A DNA stretch of 64,000 bases, taken from positions 1 to 64,000 of the forward strand of contig URQB01000007.1 in NCBI GenBank assembly GCA_900549825.1, read 5' to 3'. The translations under genes were made by a program, and so were the position numbers. The DNA is from an uncultured Oscillospiraceae bacterium. Its GTDB lineage: Bacteria > Bacillota > Clostridia > Oscillospirales > Acutalibacteraceae. Shown piece after piece: positions 7,247-15,257 of this stretch. Numbering within the stretch: the stretch's first letter is position 1; every line of letters starts with the position of its first letter. Below the pieces are notes generated by a model, which ran no database searches, was not told where the DNA came from, and saw only the letters and a program-made list of their open reading frames with translations.

Positions 7247-8266
7247 ATGAGAGAGCAGCTCGAATCGATCCGGGAAGCGGCCCGGCAGGAGCTTGCAGAA
7301 ATTGAATCGCGCGCCGGCCTCGACGCCGCCCGTGTGCGTTTCCTGGGCAAAAAGGGCGAGTTGACCGCCGTGCTCAAGCAGATGGGAAAGCTGACGGCCG
7401 AGGAGCGCCCGGTGATCGGTCAGCTTGCCAATGAGGTGCGCGCTTATATCGAGCAGATCGTGGAGAAGCGCGAAAAGGAGCTGAAAGCGGAGGAGACCGC
7501 CAAGCGCTTGGAGAGCGAGCGCATCGACGTGACCATGCCCGGCACATGCCGCCCGCTCGGCCACAAGCACCCGCTGTCCATTGTGCTCGACGAGGTGAAG
7601 GAAATTTTCCTGGGCATGGGCTTCGAGGTGGCGACCGGCCCGGAGATCGAATGGGATTACTATAATTTCGAGGCGCTCAATATGCCGCCGGACCATCCCG
7701 CGCGCGACACGCAGGATACCTTCTATATCACGGAAAAAATGCTCCTGCGCACGCAGACCTCTCCTGTGCAGATCCGCGTGATGGAGCAGCAGAAGCCGCC
7801 CATCCGCATCATCGCGCCCGGCAGGGTGTACCGTTCCGACGCGGTGGATGCGACGCATTCCCCCCTGTTCCATCAGATCGAGGGGCTTGTCGTCGACCGT
7901 GATATCACCATGGGCGACCTGAAGGGGACGCTGGAAGCCTTTGCCAAGCGGCTCTATGGCGACGAAACGCGCATCCGCCTGCGCCCGCACCACTTCCCGT
8001 TCACGGAGCCTTCCTGCGAGATCGACGTATCCTGCTTCCGCTGTGGCGGCAAGGGATGCCCGATGTGCAAGGGCGAGGGCTGGATCGAGATCCTCGGCGG
8101 CGGCATGGTGCATCCGAAGGTGCTGCAAAACGGGGGCATCGACCCGGAGCAGTACAGCGGCTTTGCTTTCGGCGTAGGTCTGGAGCGGCTCGTCATGTTC
8201 CGCTTCAATATCGACGATATGCGATTGCTGTTTGAAAACGATATGCGTTTTCTCAGCCAGTTTTAA
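7247..8266 (+). CDS. pheS: Phenylalanine--tRNA ligase alpha subunit
   Basis: A cytosolic class II aminoacyl-tRNA synthetase subunit of 339 residues that charges tRNA-Phe as an alpha2-beta2 tetramer with PheT. It has the N-terminal coiled coil (about 1-85), then the catalytic core with motif 2 (GRVYRSDAVDATHSPLFHQ) and motif 3 (FAFGVGLERLVM), and the FTEPSCEIDV strand. A cysteine cluster (CFRCGGKGCPMCKGEG) interrupts the core; such Cys-rich insertions occur in many clostridial PheS proteins. Length is normal. ATG at 7247 follows AAAGGGAG. pheT starts 18 bases downstream. Confidence 0.97.
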   Translation: MREQLESIREAARQELAEIESRAGLDAARVRFLGKKGELTAVLKQMGKLTAEERPVIGQLANEVRAYIEQIVEKREKELKAEETAKRLESERIDVTMPGTCRPLGHKHPLSIVLDEVKEIFLGMGFEVATGPEIEWDYYNFEALNMPPDHPARDTQDTFYITEKMLLRTQTSPVQIRVMEQQKPPIRIIAPGRVYRSDAVDATHSPLFHQIEGLVVDRDITMGDLKGTLEAFAKRLYGDETRIRLRPHHFPFTEPSCEIDVSCFRCGGKGCPMCKGEGWIEILGGGMVHPKVLQNGGIDPEQYSGFAFGVGLERLVMFRFNIDDMRLLFENDMRFLSQF

Positions 8267-8284
8267 CCGAAGGAGGGCTATCAA

Positions 8285-10666
8285 ATGGATTTATCAAAGA
8301 AATGGCTGCTCGATTATGTTGATTTAAACGTTGACGATAAAACCTTCAGCGATGAAATGACCCTCTCCGGCTCCAAGGTGGAGGGCTATGAAAAGGAGGG
8401 CGCGGACCTTGAAAACATCGTGGTCGGCAAGCTCCAGTCTCTTGAAAAGCACCCGGATTCCGATCATCTCTGGATCTGCCAGGTGGACGCGGGGCAGGGG
8501 GAGCCGCTCCAGATCGTTACCGGTGCGCAGAATCTAAAGGAAGGGGATTTTGTCCCCGTCGCGCTGGATCATTCCACTGTCCACGGCGGCAAACAGATCA
8601 AAAAGGGCAAGCTGCGCGGCGTGCCGAGCAACGGCATGCTCTGCTCCCTAGGTGAACTGGGGCTTACCACGCACGATTTCCCCTATGCGATTGAGGACGG
8701 CATCTTTGTGCTCGGAGACGACTGCGATTTGACGCCCGGCGTGGATATCCATGACGCGATTGGCCTGAACGATACCGTCACGGAGTTTGAAATCACCTCC
8801 AACCGGCCGGACTGCCTGTCCGTCCTGGGTCTTGCGCGCGAGGCGGCGGCTACCTTCCGGGTGCCCTTCCAGACGCCCGTGCCGCAGGTGAAGCCCACGC
8901 AGGGCGATGTGAACGACCATCTCAGCGTTACGATCCTCGACGATGAAAAGTGCTACCGCTATGTGGGCGCTGTCGTCGAAAACGTGCGCATCAAGCCCTC
9001 CCCGCGCTGGATGCGCGAGCGGCTGCGCGCGAGCGGCGTGCGACCGATCAACAATATCGTCGATATCACAAACTATGTCATGCTCGAATACGGCCAGCCA
9101 ATGCATGCCTTCGACCTGCGCTATCTGGAGGGCAACAGCGTCATCGTCCGCCGTGCGCAGAGCGGCGAGCAGATCACCACGCTCGACGGCGTGGAGCGCG
9201 CCCTCACGGACGATATGCTCGTCATTGCGGACGCGAAGAAGCCTGTCGCCGTGGCAGGCGTAATGGGCGGCGAATTCAGCGGCATCATGGACGATACCAC
9301 CACCATCGTCTTCGAATCCGCCTGCTTCAACGGCGCGTCTGTGCGCCGCACGGCCAAAAAGCTCGGCATGCGCACGGAGGCCTCCTCCCGCTATGAGAAG
9401 GAGCTAAGCCCCGAAAGCTGCCCGGTCTGCCTGGCCCGCGCGCTGGAGCTCGTCCAGCAGCTCGACGCGGGCGACGTAGTAAACGGCGTGGTCGACTGCG
9501 ACCATTCCAAAAAGGAGCAGCGCACCCTTCCCTTCGACTGGCAGTGGGTCAACCACTTCATCGGCATTGAGGTCGGCCCGGAGGAGCAGAAGGCGATTCT
9601 GGAGCGCATCGGCTTCAAGGTGGAGGACGATACGGTCTATATCCCGTTCTTCCGCAACGATATTGAGCACAAGGCCGATATTTCCGAGGAAATCGCCCGC
9701 TTCTATGGCTATGGCAACATCCCGAACCGGATGCTCACAGGCGTGGCAAACGCAAAGCTGACTCCCATGCAGCAGCTCGAGCGCGTGATTCATAACACAT
9801 TGCTCGGCTGCGGCATGAGTGAGGTTTCCACCTATTCGTTCATCAGCCCGAAGGCCTATGACCGCATCTGCCTGCCGGCGGAGAGTGAAAAGCGCCGGTC
9901 TGTCGTCATTTCAAACCCTCTGGGCGAGGATACGAGCGTCATGCGCACGACGGCGCTGCCCTCCATCCTGGATGTGCTTTCCCGCAATTACAACAATCGC
10001 AACCCGCAGGCCGCGATCTACGAGCTTGCGATGGAATACACCCCGCGCGGCGAAGAGGAGCTCCCGCTGGAGCTGCCGAAGGCCGCCATCGGCATGTATG
10101 GCGGAGACTGCGATTTCTATGCGCTCAAAGGCGTGGTGGAGGAGCTGCTGGAAGCCTGCGGCGTGGCGGATTACGATGTGGAGGCCGTCACAGACGACCC
10201 CTCCTTCCATCCTGGACGCACGGCGCGGATCACCAAGGATGGCTGCGAAGTTGCGCTCCTTGGTGAAATCCATCCGCAGGTACAGGAGAATTATGAAATC
10301 GGCACAAAGACCTATGCGGCGGAAGTGGATATCAACGCCCTGCTGACCCTCGGCGACCGCCAGCGCGTTTATCATCCGCTGCCGAAGTTCCCAGCCTCCA
10401 CGCGCGATCTCGCCGTGGTCTGCACGCGCGAAACGCCGGTGCTGGCGCTGGAGCGCACGATCGGCGAGGCGGTCGGCGCGATTCTCGAAGAGATCAGCCT
10501 CTTCGACGTTTACGAGGGCAAGCAGATCGAGGCGGGCAAGAAGAGCGTGGCGTTCAGCCTCCGGCTGCGCGCTTCAGACCGGACGCTGACCGACGAGGAG
10601 GCCGACGCGGCCATGAAGCGCGCGGTCAAGGCGCTGGCGAAGCTCGGCGCAACCCTCCGGGCGTAA
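8285..10666 (+). CDS. pheT: Phenylalanine--tRNA ligase beta subunit
   Basis: The 793-residue partner of PheS, of the usual bacterial length. In order: EMAP/OB-type tRNA-binding domain (about 40-150; PDSDHLWICQVD), B1/B3-B4 editing domain (NRPDCLSVLGLAREAA near 170-340), B5 domain, the catalytic-like domain (HNTLLGCGMSEVSTYSF), and the C-terminal ferredoxin-fold anticodon-binding domain (FPASTRDLAVV to the end). The gene has a good ribosome site (AAGGAGG). A degenerate copy of its last ~60 bases is found at 12848-12911, beyond the MATE gene. Confidence 0.97.
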   Translation: MDLSKKWLLDYVDLNVDDKTFSDEMTLSGSKVEGYEKEGADLENIVVGKLQSLEKHPDSDHLWICQVDAGQGEPLQIVTGAQNLKEGDFVPVALDHSTVHGGKQIKKGKLRGVPSNGMLCSLGELGLTTHDFPYAIEDGIFVLGDDCDLTPGVDIHDAIGLNDTVTEFEITSNRPDCLSVLGLAREAAATFRVPFQTPVPQVKPTQGDVNDHLSVTILDDEKCYRYVGAVVENVRIKPSPRWMRERLRASGVRPINNIVDITNYVMLEYGQPMHAFDLRYLEGNSVIVRRAQSGEQITTLDGVERALTDDMLVIADAKKPVAVAGVMGGEFSGIMDDTTTIVFESACFNGASVRRTAKKLGMRTEASSRYEKELSPESCPVCLARALELVQQLDAGDVVNGVVDCDHSKKEQRTLPFDWQWVNHFIGIEVGPEEQKAILERIGFKVEDDTVYIPFFRNDIEHKADISEEIARFYGYGNIPNRMLTGVANAKLTPMQQLERVIHNTLLGCGMSEVSTYSFISPKAYDRICLPAESEKRRSVVISNPLGEDTSVMRTTALPSILDVLSRNYNNRNPQAAIYELAMEYTPRGEEELPLELPKAAIGMYGGDCDFYALKGVVEELLEACGVADYDVEAVTDDPSFHPGRTARITKDGCEVALLGEIHPQVQENYEIGTKTYAAEVDINALLTLGDRQRVYHPLPKFPASTRDLAVVCTRETPVLALERTIGEAVGAILEEISLFDVYEGKQIEAGKKSVAFSLRLRASDRTLTDEEADAAMKRAVKALAKLGATLRA

Positions 10667-10703
10667 GGTAATAAGGCGTAATGACTCCTAATCCTAGACG
10701 ATA

Positions 10704-10752
10704 ACCAACAAGGCCGATGCAAATGCAGCGCGTTTGCATCGGCCTTGTTGGT
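10704..10752 (+). other. Long perfect hairpin after pheT
   Basis: A 20-bp perfect stem (10704-10723 with 10733-10752) with a nine-base loop, 38 bases after the pheT stop. No T-run follows on either strand, so it is a terminator-like or RNA-stabilising structure rather than a classical intrinsic terminator. Confidence 0.7.
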
Positions 10753-11061
10753 CTTGGGTGGGCTCAGGTCTATGGGGAACTGTGTATCATGTATGAGCAG
10801 GCTGCCTAACTGAACCTGGTACCCTGGTTCAAACAGGCGCAGACACCGCCTGCTATTGACATGCCATCAAACAGATGGCATATATAAAGCAAGGGTGAAA
10901 AGCTTATTTTTCAAGCCTTTCACCCATTCTTATCATAGAAGAATCTTATTTACAGACTTTTCTTCATAGTCTCTGTGAGAATGAAAAACGCTACCACTGC
11001 TTCACGTCTGATATGGCACTGGAATGTGAAAACCGTCTCAAACAAAATCCTATATTCCTCC
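10753..11061. other. Gene-free region with three further palindromes
   Basis: No supported gene. It holds an operator-like palindrome at 10811-10831 (TGAACC...GGTTCA), a small hairpin at 10862-10880 (TGCCATC/GATGGCA) and a 13-bp hairpin with one mismatch at 10893-10925 (GGGTGAAA/TTTCACCC). This lies between pheT and the MATE promoter and probably marks the left part of an inserted or rearranged block. Confidence 0.5.
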
Positions 11062-11090
11062 TTGCATTTTTCTTCAGATTCGGATATAAT
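11062..11090 (+). promoter_or_regulatory. Promoter of the MATE leader transcript
   Basis: TTGCAT at 11062-11067 and TATAAT at 11085-11090, 17-base spacer; start expected near 11097. The -35 region closely resembles that of the rpsB promoter at 13117. A TTGACA at 11109 has no suitable -10 element. Confidence 0.8.
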
Positions 11091-11115
11091 ATAAAAAAAT
11101 AATAAATCTTGACAC

Positions 11116-11178
11116 GATACAGGCATATTCACGATGCTGATACGAAACAGTGTGTGGTGCGTTGCCTGTATCTTTTTT
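11116..11178 (+). terminator. First leader terminator of the MATE gene
   Basis: GATACAGGCA at 11116-11125 pairs with TGCCTGTATC at 11163-11172 and is followed by TTTTTT. The 37-base interior and the right arm are covered by the 16-codon leader ORF, so a ribosome on that ORF would disrupt the hairpin. Confidence 0.8.
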
Positions 11179-11184
11179 GCATAG
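11134..11184 (+). CDS. Putative 16-aa leader peptide of the MATE attenuator
   Basis: ATG at 11134 opens a short frame reading MLIRNSVWCVACIFFA and stopping at TAG 11182-11184. It starts inside the loop of the first terminator, runs through its right arm and T-run, and stops inside the left arm of the second terminator. The ribosome site is weak (AGGC at 11121-11124, itself in the first stem), and GTG at 11152 is an alternative start giving ten residues. The placement is what one expects of a leader peptide whose translation controls termination, as in ribosome-targeting-drug attenuators; the peptide itself is not one I can name. Confidence 0.5.
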   Translation: MLIRNSVWCVACIFFA

Positions 11185-11220
11185 GCAAAGCATCCTACGG
11201 GGCTGTGCCTATGCTTTTTT
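11179..11220 (+). terminator. Second leader terminator of the MATE gene
   Basis: GCATAGGCA at 11179-11187 pairs with TGCCTATGC at 11206-11214, followed by TTTTTT. It stands only 33 bases before the MATE start codon, so it must be bypassed for expression. Confidence 0.85.
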
Positions 11221-11252
11221 GTTGTCAGAATTACAGGAGGACGAGTTGATTG

Positions 11253-12662
11253 ATGGAAGAAAAAACAAACACATTTCTGGAAACGGAAAAGATCGGCAGG
11301 CTGATGCGACGGTATGCGATCCCCTGTATTATCTCGCTGCTGGTCGGTGCACTATACAACATCGTTGACCAGATCTTTATTGCAAATGCCGATTATCTCG
11401 GTTCCTACGGCAACGCCGCCAACACCATTGTATTTCCGCTGACAGTGATTGCGCTCGCTTTTGCCACTATGATTGGCGACGGCTGTTGTGCCTTTGTCAG
11501 CTTAAGCCTTGGTGCGGGCGACAACGAAAAGGCACATAAGAGTATCGGCACATCTATTATTGTTACTGTTGCAGGCGGTATTGTGATTGCCGCTGTTTAT
11601 CTCATTTTTCAGGATCAGATTTTGAACGCCTTTGGGGCGTCGGTTAATCAGGAAACCTTTGACCAGTCGAAAGAATATTTTACTTATATCACACTTGGTA
11701 TACCGTTCTATATGTTCGGGCAGGCGCTCAATCCCATCATTCGCTCAGATGGAAGCCCGCGCTTCGCCATGGTTTCCCTGCTGGTGGGTTCGATACTAAA
11801 TTGCATTCTTGATCCGGTTTTTATTTTTACTTTTCATTGGGGGATGATGGGCGCGGCGGTTGCCACAGTGCTTGGTCAGGTGGCTGGCGCGATCTTGGCG
11901 TTTGTCTATCTGTTCCGCATGAAGGCGGTGAAGCTGCACAAAACCAGCTTCCGGTTTGCGCCGCCGCTGCTCGGAAAGATTGTGCCGCTGGGCGCTACCA
12001 GCTTCCTTTCGCAGATTTCTATGGTGCTGTCCATGGCGGCGGTGCTGAACATGCTCCAGAAATACGGCGCAATGGATGAAATTTTCAGTCAGACGGAATA
12101 TGCGCAGATTCCTACCGCTGTAGTCGGCATCGTCATGAAGTTTTTCCAGATCGTCATCTCCATTGCAATCGGGCTTGCCGCCGGCTGCATTCCAATTGCC
12201 GGATACAATATCGGCGCGGGACGAAAAGACCGTGTCAAAAGTTTGCTGACCAAGCTGCTTGCCGCAGAAGCGATTGTCGGTGCGGTGGCTCTGGTGATCT
12301 TTGAATCTTTTCCGAGGCAGCTGATCGGCGTTTTTGGCGCCGCCAGTGAAAGCGCCTATTATACTGACTTTGCTGTGCGTTGTATCCGCATATTCCTTTG
12401 CATGATCATTCTGGCTTGTGTCAATAAAGGCATTACGATTTTTCTGCAATCCCTTGGGAAAGCAAAATACTCGACTGCGCTTTCCGTACTCCGGGAGATT
12501 GTCTGCGGCGTAGGATTGCCTCTCCTGCTTCCGGTTTTTCTGGGGTTGGATGGAATCCTTTATTTCATGGCGGTTGCGGATATCATTACATTCCTTGTGT
12601 CTGTATTTGTAATCTGGCATATCTATCAAACGTTAAGCGATTGGGACGGAGCGTCACAATAA
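11253..12662 (+). CDS. MATE family multidrug efflux transporter (MepA-like)
   Basis: A 469-residue, 12-helix inner-membrane antiporter that should export cationic drugs in exchange for Na+ or H+. The two MATE halves are visible: an N-terminal half with YAIPCIISLLVGALYNIVDQ and a conserved GDG region, and the NPIIRSDGSPR loop typical of the MepA/NorM families, then the repeat in the C half. ATG at 11253 (or TTG at 11250) follows CAGGAGGAC. Two intrinsic terminators in its leader imply induction by anti-termination. Flanked by a pheT 3' end on one side and a degenerate pheT tail on the other, it looks like an acquired or rearranged unit. Substrates are unknown. Confidence 0.9.
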   Translation: MEEKTNTFLETEKIGRLMRRYAIPCIISLLVGALYNIVDQIFIANADYLGSYGNAANTIVFPLTVIALAFATMIGDGCCAFVSLSLGAGDNEKAHKSIGTSIIVTVAGGIVIAAVYLIFQDQILNAFGASVNQETFDQSKEYFTYITLGIPFYMFGQALNPIIRSDGSPRFAMVSLLVGSILNCILDPVFIFTFHWGMMGAAVATVLGQVAGAILAFVYLFRMKAVKLHKTSFRFAPPLLGKIVPLGATSFLSQISMVLSMAAVLNMLQKYGAMDEIFSQTEYAQIPTAVVGIVMKFFQIVISIAIGLAAGCIPIAGYNIGAGRKDRVKSLLTKLLAAEAIVGAVALVIFESFPRQLIGVFGAASESAYYTDFAVRCIRIFLCMIILACVNKGITIFLQSLGKAKYSTALSVLREIVCGVGLPLLLPVFLGLDGILYFMAVADIITFLVSVFVIWHIYQTLSDWDGASQ

Positions 12663-12767
12663 TGGAACACACTTTTATGGAACAAGAAGGCTCGTACTAT
12701 TATTTTAATTTCGCTTCGTAATAAAAAATAGCCGCAAGCCATCTGCACTTATCATCGATGTGTATCT

Positions 12768-12822
12768 CTTTGATCTGTGCGGTTTCGGAAGGCTTTGCTT
12801 TGTTACTCGCTGCGCTTCGTAA
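12768..12822. repeat. Dispersed 55-bp repeat, copy 1
   Basis: Shares CTTTGATC, an 18-base variable middle, and a 29-base identical core (TTTGCTTTGTTACTCGCTGC then GCTTCGTAA) with 40095-40149. A partial core (CGCTTCGTAA) also occurs near 12715. Such repeats do not encode anything obvious; both full copies lie just downstream of transporter genes. Confidence 0.75.
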
Positions 12823-12847
12823 ATTTTGCAGGTTTGTAGAATACCAT

Positions 12848-12911
12848 CCGACAAGGAGGAAGGTGGAGATGCGGCCAAGGCGCTGGCAAAGCTCGGCGCG
12901 GCCCTCCGGGC
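12848..12911 (+). pseudogene. Degenerate copy of the pheT 3' end
   Basis: The segment reads GDAAKALAKLGAALRAG in one frame and aligns at the DNA level with the last ~70 bases of pheT (AVKALAKLGATLRA), with a small deletion and point changes, and without the stop codon. It is followed, as pheT is, by a long hairpin lacking a T-run. It is a remnant of a duplication or of an insertion event. Confidence 0.75.
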
Positions 12912-12922
12912 AGGCAAAACAA

Positions 12923-12961
12923 ACACGCCCCGCATGTTGAAAGAGAACATGCGGGGCGTGT
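12923..12961 (+). other. Long perfect hairpin after the pheT remnant
   Basis: A perfect 16-bp stem (12923-12938 with 12946-12961), seven-base loop, no T-run. It parallels the hairpin after intact pheT though its sequence differs. The bases from 12962 to the rpsB promoter hold nothing else I can identify. Confidence 0.65.
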
Positions 12962-13116
12962 ACAGCTTATACAGGAATAGGTTTACGTCTCACTTCCATT
13001 CAATTTCTTTCGGCCTTCTGGTAAATCATCCGAATGTTCGCTTTCTGTCTATGCATCATTCACATTCACTGTTGATGACTTTCATGGCTTTTCTTTAAAA
13101 AAACGTGTTATGTATC

Positions 13117-13145
13117 TTGCATTTTTCTTCCGCCTGTGCTATACT
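13117..13145 (+). promoter_or_regulatory. Promoter of rpsB-tsf
   Basis: TTGCAT at 13117-13122 and TATACT at 13140-13145, 17-base spacer; start near 13152. Confidence 0.8.
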
Positions 13146-13151
13146 ACTTCA

Positions 13152-13295
13152 GCAAAATGTATTGCTGTGCCTTCATGCGGCGGTACATGCTGCAAAACAC
13201 ACGCACAGCGTTCGTTCGGCGGGTGCGTCCTTTTTACAAAGGATGTCGCCGTCCCCAGAGCCGTGCGGAGGTAAAACAAAGGAGGAATTACCCCT
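13152..13295 (+). promoter_or_regulatory. Structured 5' leader of rpsB
   Basis: A leader of about 144 bases. It holds a small hairpin (CAGCAA/TTGCTG, 13152-13170 region) and a stronger one around 13226-13248 (GCGTCCTTT/AAAGGATGT). The length and structure suggest ribosomal-protein autoregulation, known for S2 in other bacteria, but I cannot match a described motif. Confidence 0.4.
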
Positions 13296-14048
13296 ATGGC
13301 AGTCGTATCCATGAAGCAGTTACTGGAAGCGGGCGTCCACTTCGGTCATCAGACCCGTCGTTGGAACCCCAAAATGGCGAAGTATATCTTCACCGAGCGC
13401 AACGGCATCTATATCATCGATCTGCAGAAGACCGTGCGCAAGCTGGAAGAGGCCTATATGTTCGTGCGCGAGCTCGCGGCGGACGGGCAGGAGATCCTTT
13501 TCGTCGGCACAAAGAAACAGGCGCAGGATTCTATCCGCGAGGAGGCTTCCCGCTGCGGCATGCCCTATGTCAATGCCCGCTGGCTCGGCGGTATGCTGAC
13601 CAATTTCAAGACCATCAAGCAGCGTATCCGCCGCCTTGAGCAGCTGAAAGCTATGGAAGAGGACGGCACGTTCGACCTGCTTCCCAAAAAGGAAGTCACG
13701 AAGCTGAAGCTCGAGATCGAGAAGCTTGAAAAATTCATGGGCGGTATCACGCAGATGAAGCGTCAGCCCGCTGCCATGTTCATCGTCGATCCCCGTAAGG
13801 AGCGCATCGCGGTGGCCGAGGCAAAGAAGCTGGGCATCCCGATCGTTGCGATCGTCGATACCAACTGCGACCCCGACGAGATTGACTATGTCATCCCCGG
13901 CAACGACGATGCGATCCGTGCCGTCCGCCTGATCTCCGCCGCAATGGCGGATGCCGTCATGGAAGGCAAGCAGATGAATATCGACGCTGCAGCTGAGGCT
14001 GAAGCGGGCGAGGAAGCAGAAGCTGCCGCCGAGCAGCCCGGCGCATAA
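13296..14048 (+). CDS. rpsB: 30S ribosomal protein S2
   Basis: A 250-residue small-subunit protein. The family signatures are clear: MKQLLEAGVHFGHQTRRWNPKM at the start (read in two parts), GTKKQAQ, RWLGGMLTNF, and IVDTNCDPD...IPGNDDAIR. The tail after about 230 is Ala/Glu-rich, as is common in Firmicutes. ATG at 13296 follows AAAGGAGG. tsf follows, as is usual for bacteria, with a 154-base gap. Confidence 0.98.
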   Translation: MAVVSMKQLLEAGVHFGHQTRRWNPKMAKYIFTERNGIYIIDLQKTVRKLEEAYMFVRELAADGQEILFVGTKKQAQDSIREEASRCGMPYVNARWLGGMLTNFKTIKQRIRRLEQLKAMEEDGTFDLLPKKEVTKLKLEIEKLEKFMGGITQMKRQPAAMFIVDPRKERIAVAEAKKLGIPIVAIVDTNCDPDEIDYVIPGNDDAIRAVRLISAAMADAVMEGKQMNIDAAAEAEAGEEAEAAAEQPGA

Positions 14049-14129
14049 ATTTCAGAACCCTTTCTCATTCGTGAGGATGCCCGTGCCATGGGCCATTGCT
14101 CAAATCCGGTGCGGATTTCCAGCAGGTGT

Positions 14130-14151
14130 TACCCACGGCGCGGGTATTTTT
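14130..14151 (+). terminator. Weak terminator-like hairpin between rpsB and tsf
   Basis: TACCC at 14130-14134 pairs with GGGTA at 14142-14146 and is followed by TTTTT. The stem is short, so it is at best a partial terminator that lowers tsf expression relative to rpsB. An upstream hairpin (AATCCG/CGGATT, 14103-14117) adds structure. Confidence 0.4.
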
Positions 14152-14202
14152 CTGAGCGATGGAGCAAATACGGAAAATACGAAGTAACAGGAGGAATTGA
14201 AC

Positions 14203-15132
14203 ATGGCAGCATTTACTGCAAAAGACGTACAGGCACTGCGCGAGAAGACCGGCGTAGGCATGATGGATTGCAAAAAGGCGCTCGTCGAGTCCGACGGCGA
14301 TATGGAGAAGGCAATTGATTTCCTGCGCGAGAAGGGCCTCGCTGCGGCTACCAAGAAAGCTGGCCGTATCGCGGCGGAGGGCGTCGTCCTTGCGTATAAC
14401 GATGAGGAGAAGAAAATCGGCGTTGTCGTCGAGGTGAATTCCGAGACGGACTTTGTGGCGAAGAACCAGGAATTCCAGGCCTTCGTTATGGATATCGCCA
14501 AGACGATTGCGGCCAACAATCCGGCGGACGTCGACGCGCTTCTCAATGAAAAGCTTGCAGGCAGCGACCGCACCGTGCAGGAGAACCTGCAGGATAAGAT
14601 CCTTGCAATCGGCGAGAATATGAAGATCCGCCGCTTCGAGCGCGTGGAAGGCGTTGTTTCCACCTATGTCCACGGCGGCGGTACGGTAGGCGTCATGGTG
14701 CATTTCGACACAGACGATGCGACTGCTGCGAACGAGAAGTTCAAGGTCATGGGCAAGGATGTCGCGATGCAGATCGCGGCGATGAATCCCGCCTATCTCG
14801 ACGAGGCGAGCGTCCCGGCGGACGTGATCGCCCATGAGAAGGAGATCCTTACCGCGCAGCTTGCAGAGGATGAGAAGAATAAGAATAAGCCGGCGCAGGT
14901 CATCGAGAAGATCGTTCAGGGCCGCATCGGCAAGTATTTCAAAGAGAATTGCCTGATGGACCAGCAGTTCGTCAAGGATGGTGACCTGAGCGTCGGCAAG
15001 TATGTCGAGTCCGTCGCCAAGGAGATCGGTGCTTCTGTCAAGGTGCTGGGCTTTACCCGTTTTGCAAAGGGCGAGGGCCTGCAGAAGCGGGAAGACAACT
15101 TCGCGGATGAAGTTGCCGGCATGATGAAATAA
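14203..15132 (+). CDS. tsf: Elongation factor Ts
   Basis: A 309-residue cytosolic nucleotide-exchange factor for EF-Tu. The N-terminal UBA-like domain with LREKTGVGMMDCKKAL is followed by the conserved EVNSETDFVAKN core motif and two EF-Tu-contacting subdomains. Length is normal for the family. ATG at 14203 follows AGGAGG; a TTG six bases upstream is less likely. Second gene of the rpsB operon. Confidence 0.98.
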   Translation: MAAFTAKDVQALREKTGVGMMDCKKALVESDGDMEKAIDFLREKGLAAATKKAGRIAAEGVVLAYNDEEKKIGVVVEVNSETDFVAKNQEFQAFVMDIAKTIAANNPADVDALLNEKLAGSDRTVQENLQDKILAIGENMKIRRFERVEGVVSTYVHGGGTVGVMVHFDTDDATAANEKFKVMGKDVAMQIAAMNPAYLDEASVPADVIAHEKEILTAQLAEDEKNKNKPAQVIEKIVQGRIGKYFKENCLMDQQFVKDGDLSVGKYVESVAKEIGASVKVLGFTRFAKGEGLQKREDNFADEVAGMMK

Positions 15133-15169
15133 GTCTTTTCAGCATGATAAATTTAACATGATAAAACGT

Positions 15170-15203
15170 CGCCCGGCGCGTTCCGATTGGAATGCACCGG
15201 GCG
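15170..15203. terminator. Terminator shared by tsf and the opposing gene
   Basis: A 15-bp stem with one mismatch (15170-15184 with 15189-15203) and a four-base loop. The minus strand continues into ACGTTTTATC, so it best terminates the minus-strand gene; on the plus strand the T-run is poor. Confidence 0.6.
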
Positions 15204-15257
15204 GATTGATTGCCCAGATCTCTTCATATTCACATGCCGATGTCTGATATTGGATAT

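Noticed and set aside
10950..11132. A 60-codon minus-strand frame upstream of the MATE gene
   Set aside because: It overlaps the MATE promoter and leader, and no ribosome site precedes it.
11150..11368. A 72-codon plus-strand frame overlapping the MATE start
   Set aside because: It runs through both terminators and into the MATE gene in another frame; the shorter frame at 11134-11184 fits the hairpins better.
10667..12961. Insertion sequence or transposon carrying the MATE gene
   Set aside because: No transposase and no terminal inverted repeats or target duplications seen; only the duplicated pheT tail hints at insertion.
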